From CAIKZY01 sp044374195 (GTDB lineage: Bacteria > Actinomycetota > Actinomycetes > S36-B12), in the NCBI GenBank assembly GCA_044374195.1, contig JBILOY010000001.1, positions 1-64,000 of the forward strand: 64,000 bases of DNA. The letters are read 5' to 3'. Every line of letters begins with the position of its first letter. Position 1 is the first letter of the stretch. A program made the position numbers and the translations under genes. This document shows positions 8,534 to 18,451 of this stretch, piece by piece. The notes under the pieces were generated by a model. The model did not search any database. It was given only the letters and a program-made list of their open reading frames with translations, and was not told where the DNA came from.

Positions 8534-9486
8534 TGAGCGCCTGCTCCCTCGACTCACTCGCAGCTCACGAGCCCCTGGCCGGCACCGCGCAGGTGGCGCA
8601 GTGCTGGGTGATCATCGAGCAGCCGGGGCCCTGGGGATCACAGGCACTGCTGGAGAGCACCATCGATCCAGTTCTCGGGCAACAGCTCCTTGAACGCGCC
8701 GAGGGCACTGGCACCTCGCTGCTCCTCGCCCGACATCCCGATCGCACTGATCGCAACCAGACTGAGCACAACGTGTGGGTGGTGCACACCAGCCCCGGTG
8801 ACTGCTGGATGCGCCACGGACTCATCCGCGATCTCGCTGAACTCGCCACGTGGGATTACGCGGCCATGGCACAGGGCCAACTGCCGCCCATCGGAACCAA
8901 GATTGCCGACCCGACCATGTTCATTTGCACACACAGCGGCCGCGATACCTGTTGTGCCATCCACGGTCGCGCGCTCATCGCGGCCGTGCATCAAGCGCTG
9001 CCGGCCGAGACTCGCTCGTCGGTGTGGGAATGCAGTCATCTAGGCGGGCACCGTTTCGCCCCGACAGCGCTCACCATCCCCTCCGGAGCCGTCTGGGGTC
9101 GACTGACGCCCGAGCGCGCCCTCGAGATCCACGCGGCTGCCTTTGCCCGTGAACTCACCACGGATTCATACCGCGGGCGGTCAGCGTGGCCGCAGCCCCT
9201 GCAAGCGGCTGAGGCGCACGTGCGCAGTTCCATTGACGAACGTGCCGAAAATGCACTCGACGTGTTGTGGGTCATCGATGATCGTGCCGTTCCGGCCCGC
9301 CCAGGCGTGCGATTCGAGAATCTGGCTCAGCTGGTGGCCGAAGTGCGCCACAGCGACGGCCGCAGTTGGCGGGTCACGGTGCGTACTCAGGAGATTCCTG
9401 AGCGAGCAGAGTCATGTGGCAAGGATCCTGTCACGGGTACCGCATGGGTGCCCGTGGCCATGTCGGAGATAGCGAACTGGCGCTAG
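8533..9486 (+). CDS. Sucrase/ferredoxin-like family protein (thioredoxin-like 2Fe-2S fold)
   Basis: The 317-residue protein carries the Suc/Fer-like (PF06999) features: MFICTHSGRDTCCAIHGRAL with clustered Cys (about 139-158), then WECSHLGGHRFAPTALTIPSG (about 174-194). These Cys and the CSHLGGHRFA signature suggest a thioredoxin-like [2Fe-2S] domain, so a redox role is likely; sucrase activity is only a historical name. The ATG shares its A with the last base of the parC stop (TGATG), so translation is probably coupled. The convergent ferredoxin-NADP reductase gene overlaps its stop through a shared CTAG. An electron-transfer link between the two is plausible but unproven. Confidence 0.85.
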   Translation: MSACSLDSLAAHEPLAGTAQVAQCWVIIEQPGPWGSQALLESTIDPVLGQQLLERAEGTGTSLLLARHPDRTDRNQTEHNVWVVHTSPGDCWMRHGLIRDLAELATWDYAAMAQGQLPPIGTKIADPTMFICTHSGRDTCCAIHGRALIAAVHQALPAETRSSVWECSHLGGHRFAPTALTIPSGAVWGRLTPERALEIHAAAFARELTTDSYRGRSAWPQPLQAAEAHVRSSIDERAENALDVLWVIDDRAVPARPGVRFENLAQLVAEVRHSDGRSWRVTVRTQEIPERAESCGKDPVTGTAWVPVAMSEIANWR

Positions 9487-10838
9487 GCCTTCGCCGCTGA
9501 CAGCATGCCGTCGGCGGTGTGAATCGACGTGCGGGCACGGCCTGCTGACTCGCCCAGAGCACGCTCAGCCTTGTCAATCGACCGCCAGCCCTCGGTGTCT
9601 ACAGTCTCCAGAGCCGCGATGCGTGCATCGAACTCCTCGATCGTTCCGTGCGGGGCTGATGGCAGCAAGTTCGCACTGACATCCTCGATCAGCGATGCAA
9701 CGGTGCCTACTGCGCACTTCTTGTTCGTTCCGATGATGCCGGTCGGGCCTCTCTTGATCCACCCGGCAACGTATTCGCCTGGCACGGTCACGCCATCGCG
9801 CTGTACACGACCCTCAACGCTCGGGATCACGTTCTTCCCGGAGTCGAAGGGCACCTCGTCGAGCGCCGTGCCACGGTAGCCAACGCTGCGTACGACGAAG
9901 TCAGCGTCAACCGTGTACATCTCGCCAGTGCCTGAGGCTCCACCGGTGGCATCGAGCGCGGTGCGCTCGACGACTACCTGGCGAACACGATCATCACCTG
10001 TCATCTCGACAGGGCGCGCGAAGAAGTGCATGTGGATGCGGCGACGCTTACCTTCGGGGGTACGAGTGGACCACTCGCGCATGACCTCAACATTGCGGGC
10101 CGTCGCCTTGTCGGAGGCTGCCTGCTCGAGACTGAACGCGTCTAGCTCCATGACGGCGGGGTCAATGATCACGTCGGCATCTGCGAGCTCACCGAGTTCC
10201 TTGAGCTCCTTGGTCGTGAACGTGGCCTGCGCAGGGCCACGACGGCCGAGCACATAGATATCTGTGATTCCGCTCTTGTCGAGGGTGTCGAACACGTGCT
10301 GGGGCATGTCGGTGTCATTGAGCTCGGCGACCGTCTTGCCCAGCACTCGCGTGACGTCGACAGCCACGTTGCCGACGCCAACGACCACTGCAGATGTAGC
10401 GGTGGGGACGAGCGACTCGAACTCAGCCCGGTCAGCCTCGGGGTGCCCGCAGTACCAAGCAACGAAATCGGTGGCCGCGACACTGCCGGCGAGATCCTCG
10501 CCCGGGATACCGAGGCGGCGATCACGGGAGGCTCCGTACGTGAAGATGACCGCATCGAAGTACTCATGCAATTCGGCAACACTGATGTCGGTTCCGACCT
10601 CGAGGTTGCCTACGAAGCGAACTCCCGGCTTGTCGAGGATCTTGTCGAGGGTGTCGCGCACCGAACGGATGCTGTGGTGATCCGGTGCGACCCCGTAACG
10701 CACCAGGCCAAAGGGCACGGGCAACTTGTCAATGACGTCGATCGTTACGGGAATGTCGGTTTGGCTGACCAGGGCGTCAGCGGCATACATGCCCGACGGG
10801 CCTGATCCGATGACAGCAACTCTGAGCGCTCGCGACAT
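9483..10838 (-). CDS. fprA: Ferredoxin/adrenodoxin-type NADP reductase (FprA family)
   Basis: The 451-residue flavoprotein transfers electrons between NADPH and ferredoxin. It starts at ATG 10838 with GGAGGAG 6 nt upstream. The N-terminal dinucleotide fold VAVIGSGPSGMYAADAL binds FAD; PFGLVRYGVAPDHHSIRSV is the conserved adrenodoxin-reductase segment; VVVGVGNVAVDVTRVL (about 160-175) binds NADP; and AGWIKRGPTGIIGTNKKCA closes the FAD site. Length and motifs match mycobacterial FprA. An open frame continues 158 codons upstream but overlaps the divergent carbonic anhydrase gene and is not real. Its likely partners are small ferredoxins encoded elsewhere. Confidence 0.93.
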   Translation of the reverse strand: MSRALRVAVIGSGPSGMYAADALVSQTDIPVTIDVIDKLPVPFGLVRYGVAPDHHSIRSVRDTLDKILDKPGVRFVGNLEVGTDISVAELHEYFDAVIFTYGASRDRRLGIPGEDLAGSVAATDFVAWYCGHPEADRAEFESLVPTATSAVVVGVGNVAVDVTRVLGKTVAELNDTDMPQHVFDTLDKSGITDIYVLGRRGPAQATFTTKELKELGELADADVIIDPAVMELDAFSLEQAASDKATARNVEVMREWSTRTPEGKRRRIHMHFFARPVEMTGDDRVRQVVVERTALDATGGASGTGEMYTVDADFVVRSVGYRGTALDEVPFDSGKNVIPSVEGRVQRDGVTVPGEYVAGWIKRGPTGIIGTNKKCAVGTVASLIEDVSANLLPSAPHGTIEEFDARIAALETVDTEGWRSIDKAERALGESAGRARTSIHTADGMLSAAKA

Positions 10839-10936
10839 TTCGACTCCTCCATGGGGCGTGCTGGTCCCCGAACGATGCCACAGTCCAGGGCGCGCAGGGC
10901 CGCATCCACGCCACTGTGACGATGACCACGTACCTG

Positions 10937-10950
10937 ATCTGGAGCCAGAT
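10937..10950. repeat. Short inverted repeat between fprA and the beta-carbonic anhydrase gene
   Basis: ATCTGG-AG-CCAGAT is a 6-bp inverted repeat with a 2-base centre, in the divergent intergenic region and 39 nt before the carbonic anhydrase ATG. It could be an operator for either gene; no known regulator is recognised from it. Confidence 0.35.
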
Positions 10951-10988
10951 GTTGGCCGCTCCTTGGGATGTCCCCCTAGAGTTCGGCC

Positions 10989-11501
10989 ATGACTGAATTC
11001 CCCTCTGAAGCCTTCGCCGACGTCCTGGTCAGCAATGCCGCTCACGAAGCCGGATTCACCTCGAGTGCATTGACCGGAATCGCAGCCAAGGGTCTGGCGA
11101 TCATCACCTGCATGGATAGCCGAATCGCTCCACTGGCAGTTGTCGGCATGGAGCCCGGAGACGTCAAGATCATTCGAAACGCCGGTGCGCGAGTCACCGA
11201 CGACGTCCTGCGCACCTTGGTGCTGGCTACCTACCTGCTGAACGTCAATCGCGTGCTCGTGATGCCGCATACCGAGTGCAAGATGGCCAGTGGCACCGAG
11301 GCGGCAATTCACGCGGAGATCAAGGAGCGATTCGACGTCGACACCCGCAGCATGGAGTTCCGAACAGTCGACAACCAGGTGGCAGCCCTACAGACTGACC
11401 TTGATCGCATTCGCGCATTTCCACTATTGCCGCGAAATCTGCAGGTCGGTGGAGCGATCTACGACGTGCGTACTGGTCGACTGAACATCCATCAGGGCTG
11501 A
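10989..11501 (+). CDS. Beta-class carbonic anhydrase
   Basis: The 170-residue protein catalyses reversible CO2 hydration. All zinc and catalytic positions are present: Cys41, Asp43 and Arg45 in CMDSR, and His94 and Cys97 in PHTECKM. Length and the IIRNAGARVTDD segment match the short actinobacterial (Rv1284-like) subgroup. No Shine-Dalgarno is obvious before the ATG, so the message may be leaderless. It is divergent from fprA. The window also has a gamma-class homologue with an altered ligand set, so this gene is the better candidate for true carbonic anhydrase activity. Confidence 0.93.
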   Translation: MTEFPSEAFADVLVSNAAHEAGFTSSALTGIAAKGLAIITCMDSRIAPLAVVGMEPGDVKIIRNAGARVTDDVLRTLVLATYLLNVNRVLVMPHTECKMASGTEAAIHAEIKERFDVDTRSMEFRTVDNQVAALQTDLDRIRAFPLLPRNLQVGGAIYDVRTGRLNIHQG

Positions 11502-11531
11502 GCAATCTGCCAAATCGGCTAATCGCCGCGC

Positions 11532-13625
11532 CTATGCGTCAATGCGATCGCGATCAAGGCCCGCGGCGCCATCGACGATGAACTCCTTGCGCGGCGCTAC
11601 GTCATTGCCCATCAGCAGGTCGAAGACCTCCTCGGCGGCATGGGCATCAGTGACCGAAATGCGGCGCAGCGTTCGGTGCGCGGGATCCATGGTGGTCTCA
11701 CGGAGCTGGGAGGCATCCATCTCACCGAGGCCCTTGTAACGCTGCACGGGATCCTTGACTCTCTTTCCACGCTTGTCGGCGTCGATCAGCAGGGACTTCA
11801 TCTCGGCGTCGGAGTAGGTGTAGATCACCTCGTTGGCCTTGCTGCCGGCGTTGATGATCTCCAGGCGGTGCAGCGGCGGCACGGCTGCGAAGACTCGACC
11901 CGCGTCAAGCAGCGGACGCATATAGCGGTGGATCAAGGTGAGCAGCAGGCAGCGGATATGGGCGCCATCGACGTCGGCATCGGACATCAGAATGACCTTG
12001 CCGTATCGCGCCTGGTCGAGTTCGAATGAACGCCCTGACCCCGCGCCGATCACCTGGATGATCGATGCGCACTCATTGTTCTTGAGCATGTCCGCCAGCG
12101 ACGACTTCTGGACGTTGAGGATCTTGCCGCGGATCGGCAGCAGCGCCTGGTAGTCAGCGTTGCGGGCCACCTTGGCCGTGCCCAGGGCGCTGTCGCCCTC
12201 CACGATGAACAGTTCAGTGCGCTCGACATCATCTGCGCGGCAGTCCACCAGCTTCGCCGGCAAGGCCGACGACTCGAGCGCAGTCTTTCGACGCTGGGTA
12301 TCGCGGTGGGTGCGGGCGGCGATGCGAGCACGCATGGCATTGGCGGACTTATCGAGCACAGCCTTGGCGGCCGCTTTCTCTCCACGCGGCGGATTTGCGA
12401 ACCACGCGGCGAGCTCCTTGGCCACGATGTTGCCGACTATTCGCGTTGCGGCTGGCGTGCCGAGGATTTCCTTGGTCTGACCCTCGAACTGCGGTTCGGC
12501 CAAGCGGATAGCCACGACGGCCGTGAGGCCTTCGGTGACGTCGTCCTTGGTGATGTTGTCCTCGGTAGCCCGAAGGATCTTGGCCGCACGCAATTGGTCG
12601 TTGAATACCTTGACGATGCTGCGTTCGAAGCCCATGACGTGCGTGCCGCCCTTGGGCGTGGCCACGACATTGACGAAGGAGCGAAGGTTGCTGTCGTAGC
12701 CGGTATCCCAGCGCAGGGCGATATCAACGCCGAGATCTCGCTGAACCTCCTGCGAGTGCATGTGGCCCTTGTCGTCGAGCACGGGCACCGTCTCGGCAAA
12801 GTGGCCCGAGCCCTGAAGTCGAATGACCGAGCACACTGGCTCACCGGTGGAGATCGATTCGACGTACTCGCCGATGCCCCCCTTGTGCTGGAAGGTCTCC
12901 TCCAGGACATCGGATGCATCGCGAAAGTCACGCACGGTGATCTTGAGACCAGGCACGAGAAAGGTGCTCTGGATGGCACGGTCACGCAGTTGCTCGCGGT
13001 CGTAGGCGGCGTCCTTGGTGAAGGTCTGCTTATCGGCCCACCAGCGCACGCGCGTGCCCGTGCGAGTGCGCGGGCACTTGCCGCCGATCTGGAGGCCGCT
13101 CTTCTTGGCGAAATCCGCGTCGGGGCCTTCGGCATCGAAGATGCCGGGCACTCCGCGCTTGAACGACATCAGGTGAATCTTGCCGCCGCGATCGACCTCG
13201 ACGTCGAGGCGAGCGGAGAGGGCGTTGACCACCGAGGCACCTACGCCATGTAATCCACCCGAGGCGGCGTACGAGCCTCCGCCGAACTTGCCGCCGGCGT
13301 GGAGCTTGGTGAGCACGACCTCGACGCCGGTGAGCTTGGTCTTGGGCTCAATGTCGACGGGGATGCCGCGACCGTCATCTGCGACCTCTGCGGAGCCATC
13401 GGGATGCAAGGTGATGATGATCGAGGAGCAATGGCCACCTAGAGCCTCATCGACTGCGTTGTCGACGATCTCCCAGAGGCAGTGCATGAGGCCACGGCCG
13501 TCATTGGAGCCGATGTACATGCCTGGCCGCTTGCGTACGGCCTCTAAACCCTCGAGGACGGCCAGGTTCTTGGCCGAATAGCCCGCAGGCTCCTGGGGAG
13601 CTCGGGTCTTGGGAGTGGCAGCCAT
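11532..13625 (-). CDS. parE: DNA topoisomerase IV subunit B (ParE / GyrB-type)
   Basis: The 697-residue ATPase subunit pairs with ParC to decatenate chromosomes. The GHKL ATPase is visible as EIVDNAVDEALGGH, DDGRGIPVD and GLHGVGASVVNALS. The transducer domain follows. The TOPRIM domain has EGDSALGTAKVARN (about 466-479), the actinobacterial ParE version of the GyrB EGDSAGG motif, and SDADVDGAHIRCLLLT for magnesium. The C-terminal RYKGLGEMDASQL is typical. Start ATG 13625 is followed by PKTRAPQEPAGYSAKNLAVL. The parE, DUF7455 and hrdB order is classic for Actinobacteria, here with a crotonase gene inserted. Confidence 0.95.
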   Translation of the reverse strand: MAATPKTRAPQEPAGYSAKNLAVLEGLEAVRKRPGMYIGSNDGRGLMHCLWEIVDNAVDEALGGHCSSIIITLHPDGSAEVADDGRGIPVDIEPKTKLTGVEVVLTKLHAGGKFGGGSYAASGGLHGVGASVVNALSARLDVEVDRGGKIHLMSFKRGVPGIFDAEGPDADFAKKSGLQIGGKCPRTRTGTRVRWWADKQTFTKDAAYDREQLRDRAIQSTFLVPGLKITVRDFRDASDVLEETFQHKGGIGEYVESISTGEPVCSVIRLQGSGHFAETVPVLDDKGHMHSQEVQRDLGVDIALRWDTGYDSNLRSFVNVVATPKGGTHVMGFERSIVKVFNDQLRAAKILRATEDNITKDDVTEGLTAVVAIRLAEPQFEGQTKEILGTPAATRIVGNIVAKELAAWFANPPRGEKAAAKAVLDKSANAMRARIAARTHRDTQRRKTALESSALPAKLVDCRADDVERTELFIVEGDSALGTAKVARNADYQALLPIRGKILNVQKSSLADMLKNNECASIIQVIGAGSGRSFELDQARYGKVILMSDADVDGAHIRCLLLTLIHRYMRPLLDAGRVFAAVPPLHRLEIINAGSKANEVIYTYSDAEMKSLLIDADKRGKRVKDPVQRYKGLGEMDASQLRETTMDPAHRTLRRISVTDAHAAEEVFDLLMGNDVAPRKEFIVDGAAGLDRDRIDA

Positions 13626-13817
13626 GATGCGAACCTATTGCGCGAGGGCCGAAGATCGGCTGACCGACATGGCGGTCCACCATCGAGGTGAACGATTTCA
13701 CAAAGGAACGAGCGCCCTGCGCTGTGGGCGAACGCGGTCGGCGTGGCGACTCGGGAATAGGCGCACCATGGGAGACTGTTACTCCAGTTAAGAACTGGCC
13801 GATTACGGAGGTAGAGC

Positions 13818-14036
13818 ATGACCACGACATTCGCTACTCCTGTCCTGAGCGCTACCGATCGCTGCGATCGCTGCGGCGCACAGGCTTATGTGCGCGTCGT
13901 GCTCACCGGCGGTTCTGATCTCATGTTCTGCAGCCATCACTGGAATGCGCACGAAGAGAAGCTGCGCCCGCAGGCGGCCGAGGTTCTCGATGAGACCCAC
14001 AAGTTGACTGCCGTCGCCCCGGTCGACGAGCGCTAG
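13818..14036 (+). CDS. DUF7455 small zinc-finger-like protein
   Basis: This 72-residue protein has DRCDRCGAQAYVRVVL (CxxC), then MFCSHHWNAHEEKL (C/H cluster), consistent with a single bound zinc. Related short proteins lie between parE and the principal sigma factor in many actinobacteria, but their function is unknown. A GGAGG sits 8 nt before the ATG (CGGAGGTAGAGC). The crotonase gene begins 7 nt after its stop, suggesting one transcript. Confidence 0.85.
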   Translation: MTTTFATPVLSATDRCDRCGAQAYVRVVLTGGSDLMFCSHHWNAHEEKLRPQAAEVLDETHKLTAVAPVDER

Positions 14037-14043
14037 CCACTTC

Positions 14044-14823
14044 TTGCCTACGTACGACTTTCTGTCAGTTTCATCTGACGGCCTCATCACGCATATCGAT
14101 CTTGCCAACCCAGAGCGGCGCAATGCCCTCAATGACGCACTGCTCAATGAACTCATCGAGGCACTGACTGACGCAGCCCGGGTCTCGCGAGTTGTGATCC
14201 TCGGAGCTCGCACTTCATCGGGGGTCTGGTGCGCCGGCTTTGACATCACCTCACTCCCGACTGACGGATCAATGCCCGATCCGGCCTCCAGCCCCTTCGA
14301 TCGAGCCCTCTCGACGGTGCGAGAACTCCCCATCCCCGTGATTGCCGTCGTCGATGGAGGAGCCTGGGGTGGCGGTTGCAATCTGGCCCTGGCCTGCGAC
14401 CTGGTCGTGGCGACAAGTGAAGCCTCATTCGCCATCACTCCCGCGAAACTTGGAGTGGCTTACGACTCGGCTGGCATCGCCGACTTCTTGGCAGCTCTGC
14501 CGGTCAACATCGCCCGCGAGATGTTCTTCACGGGTGAGTCAGTCACAGCTGCCCGACTCGAGCGCCTAGGCGTTGTCAACGCGCTCTGCGACTCCCCCGA
14601 AGCCGCCAGCGAAACAGCTCACGCCATGGCGCGCACCATAGCTTCGCGTGCGCCACTGTCCCTGAGGTCAATCAAGGCCGAGATTGCGGCTCAGACCTCA
14701 CCCGGTGAATCGGATACTGACGCATTGCTTCGGATGCGCAAGCAGGCCTGGGCCAGCGACGACTTCCGTGAAGGTCGAGCCGCGTTCGTCGGTCGTCGCC
14801 CAGCGAACTTCCGGGGCGAGTGA
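14044..14823 (+). CDS. Enoyl-CoA hydratase/isomerase (crotonase) family protein
   Basis: The 259-residue protein starts at TTG 14044. Oxyanion-hole elements are GVWCAGFDIT (about 60-69) and VDGGAWGGGCNLALACDL (103-120). Of the two glutamates of classical hydratases, the second is kept (Glu159 in NIAREMFFTG), but the first position (usually PE) is Pro133-Ala134 and the usual GAGG stretch reads DSAG. It is therefore more likely an isomerase or another crotonase than a standard hydratase. The insertion between DUF7455 and the sigma factor gene is unusual. It ends 4 nt from the convergent sigma gene. Confidence 0.85.
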   Translation: MPTYDFLSVSSDGLITHIDLANPERRNALNDALLNELIEALTDAARVSRVVILGARTSSGVWCAGFDITSLPTDGSMPDPASSPFDRALSTVRELPIPVIAVVDGGAWGGGCNLALACDLVVATSEASFAITPAKLGVAYDSAGIADFLAALPVNIAREMFFTGESVTAARLERLGVVNALCDSPEAASETAHAMARTIASRAPLSLRSIKAEIAAQTSPGESDTDALLRMRKQAWASDDFREGRAAFVGRRPANFRGE

Positions 14824-14827
14824 CCTT

Positions 14828-16330
<1,503 letters not shown>

Positions 16331-16374
16331 TCTCGCCAGCCCTTTCGCTAAACGGCCACGAAGGAAGCCCGTGT

Positions 16375-16390
16375 CAAGACTTATGTCTTG
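16375..16390. promoter_or_regulatory. Inverted repeat upstream of the sigma factor gene
   Basis: CAAGAC-TTAT-GTCTTG is a 6-bp inverted repeat 45 nt before the sigma GTG. Read on the minus strand it overlaps a consensus-like TTGACA (16377-16372). It may be an operator on the sigma promoter. No convincing -10 is seen at 17 nt; the nearest candidate is GTTTAG at 18 nt. Confidence 0.4.
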
Positions 16391-16428
16391 GACGGGCCGT
16401 GGAATTCACCCATTGTGCCATGGGACCT

Positions 16429-17217
16429 TCAGGGGACCAACACGGCCCGACCCTCGCCCACCGGCACCTGCACCGCGGCAGACTGCCAGATGCCACCGCC
16501 CACCGGGAATGGACCAAGTCCGTCCGTCTCGAACGTGCCTGACCATTGGGCTCTCACGACGGCAACCAGAACGCCCGCCCGGCGGTAGGGGTGCCTAATC
16601 GTGCCTGTGGGGTAGGCCGAGCCGGGCTGGTCAGACCGAACAACGGCCCCGTCACCGAAATCCCAGGACCAGCTCACCGAGGGGCGAAGCACCACTGACC
16701 GACCGAGGATCTGATGGCTGCTGGGTGCCAGGCCGGCTGGGTGCCCGCTGATGAAATTGACCGGGATCTGGGTCACGACACCTCGAGCGGGCTGGATCCG
16801 AGGCTCCAGAGCCGGCACGAGCCGTTCGAACTGGCGACGAACCTCGGTCCTGATGTCAGCAACAGTGACAGGGCCCGAGGGCGGAATGCAGACCAGACCC
16901 CTATCCGACCAGGTGGCACCACCGTCGGTCGATAACCGCAGCCGCAGCAGGTAGGCCATCTGGGCGCAGCCGCGAGTGACAGCCAGGCAGGGGCCACCGT
17001 CGGCGGAACAGGGGTCACTGAGTGCCCAACGACATCCCGCGCACTCGGCAGCCTCCCGGCGGCTGCCGACGTCGCTGCCCGCGGGCAGTACTAGCCCGCC
17101 TGTCCCTGTGTACCGATCACCGCCAGCGCCTACCTCGACCGCCGAGGCAGGTGGTGTCAGACATAGGACGACGCACGAGGTGAGAACCGTGGCAAGCAGT
17201 CGTAGGGGAAATCGCAT
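16429..17217 (-). CDS. Secreted protein with PKD-like segment, function unknown
   Basis: The 262-residue protein has a clear signal peptide: basic MRFPLRLL, hydrophobic core and cleavage after TPPASA (about residue 26). The mature part contains six Cys between about residues 56 and 110 (CAGC, DPC, GPC, RGC, LVC), likely disulfide-bonded, and a SWDFGDG sequence near 190, as in PKD domains. Similar exported PKD-like proteins occur in other actinobacteria without known function. It sits alone between the sigma factor and metX. Confidence 0.75.
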   Translation of the reverse strand: MRFPLRLLATVLTSCVVLCLTPPASAVEVGAGGDRYTGTGGLVLPAGSDVGSRREAAECAGCRWALSDPCSADGGPCLAVTRGCAQMAYLLRLRLSTDGGATWSDRGLVCIPPSGPVTVADIRTEVRRQFERLVPALEPRIQPARGVVTQIPVNFISGHPAGLAPSSHQILGRSVVLRPSVSWSWDFGDGAVVRSDQPGSAYPTGTIRHPYRRAGVLVAVVRAQWSGTFETDGLGPFPVGGGIWQSAAVQVPVGEGRAVLVP

Positions 17218-17274
17218 AGCTCGACCGTAAGCACGTCGCAGGGCGACAGGAAGGGCTGAATTGCAGGCTGTGGA

Positions 17275-18441
17275 TTACTCCGGAATGCGCGCGAGTGAAT
17301 GAGCCACGAAACCAGCTACCTGATCGTCCTCGACGAGGAAGCCATCGTGGCCAAAGAGCGACGTCACAACGTGCAGACCATCGGTGCCCGGGGTGAGCTC
17401 GACGATCTCCTCCTGCAGTCGCTTCGGGAAGAGCCGGTCGGAGTCGATGGCCACCACAGTCAGCGGAGCTTTGATGGCACTCAGGGCCTGCGGCACGCCG
17501 CCTCGTCCACGTCCGAGATCAAAAAGGCTCATCGCGTCGGTGAGTGCGATGTAGGTGTTCGCGTCGAATCGGCGGGCCAACTTGTCGGCATGATGATCGA
17601 GATACGAGGACACCTCGAACCGGCCACCGGAGTAGGGATCCTCACCGGGCTGCGCATTGCGTCCGAAGCGCTCCGCCAACTCAATCTCGCTGCGATAGGT
17701 CAGGTGCGCAATCCGCCTGGCGATGCCCATGCCTACGTGCGGGCCCTCTCCGTCAGCGGCGTCATAGAAATCTCCGCCATTGAATCGAGGGTCGGAGCGA
17801 ATAGCCGACAGTTGCACCTCATGGGTGCCGATCTCGTCAGCGGTCACTGCGGCCGTCGTTCCAAGAACCAGCCCGCTGCGCACGCGTTCTGGGTATCGGA
17901 CCAGCCACTCCAGAACGCGCATTCCGCCGAGTGAAGGGCCGAGCATGATCGCCCACGTGTCGATGCCGAGTGCATCGGTGAGTCGATGCTCGATGCGCAC
18001 CATGTCGGAGACCGTGACAACAGGGAATCGACTCCCCCACGGCCTGCCATCCGGCGCCAGGCTTGCCGGCCCGGTCGTGCCCTGACAGCCGCCAATGACA
18101 TTCGCGCAGACGACGAACCACTGATCGGTGTCGATCGCCTTACCCGAGCCCACGAGGCCGTCCCACCAGCCGGCTGTCTTGTGACCGGGGCCAGCCGGGC
18201 CGCACACATGCGAATCACCGGTCAAAGCGTGCGCGACGTACACCGCATTGCTTCCATCGGCATCTAAAGTGCCCCAGGTCTCGTACGCAATGCGCACTGA
18301 CGGGAACTCAAAGCCGGAGTCAGTGGTGAATGCGCCGGTGTCGAGGAACAGCCTGCTACCCGGCGGATCCCCCTCTCGCCAGGCGGCGCTGGCGGGAGGG
18401 AGACCGTCGTAGGTCAGTGGACCGTACTCGTGGCCGGACAT
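17275..18441 (-). CDS. metX: Homoserine O-acetyltransferase MetX
   Basis: The 388-residue alpha/beta-hydrolase acylates homoserine, the first committed step of methionine synthesis. ATG 18441 begins MSGHEYGPLTYDG. The nucleophile elbow is LGPSLGGMRVLEW with Ser170. The acid and base follow in AIDSDRLFP and FGHDGFLVE. NVIGGCQGTTGP is typical of MetX. The elbow reads G-P-S-L-G-G rather than the common G-G-S-(M/L)-G-G. It begins 10 nt after the metY stop without a good ribosome site, implying translational coupling and shared control by the SAM riboswitch. Whether acetyl or succinyl is used cannot be settled from sequence alone. Confidence 0.92.
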   Translation of the reverse strand: MSGHEYGPLTYDGLPPASAAWREGDPPGSRLFLDTGAFTTDSGFEFPSVRIAYETWGTLDADGSNAVYVAHALTGDSHVCGPAGPGHKTAGWWDGLVGSGKAIDTDQWFVVCANVIGGCQGTTGPASLAPDGRPWGSRFPVVTVSDMVRIEHRLTDALGIDTWAIMLGPSLGGMRVLEWLVRYPERVRSGLVLGTTAAVTADEIGTHEVQLSAIRSDPRFNGGDFYDAADGEGPHVGMGIARRIAHLTYRSEIELAERFGRNAQPGEDPYSGGRFEVSSYLDHHADKLARRFDANTYIALTDAMSLFDLGRGRGGVPQALSAIKAPLTVVAIDSDRLFPKRLQEEIVELTPGTDGLHVVTSLFGHDGFLVEDDQVAGFVAHSLARIPE

Positions 18442-18451
18442 GTTGAAAGAA

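Noticed and set aside
10937..10950. ATCTGGAGCCAGAT as a firm operator
   Set aside because: A 6-bp arm is short enough to arise by chance; listed as a low-confidence repeat only.
10839..11312. Long 5-prime extension of the ferredoxin reductase frame (158 extra codons)
   Set aside because: It overlaps the beta-carbonic anhydrase gene on the other strand, lacks family similarity, and GGAGGAG marks the start at 10838.
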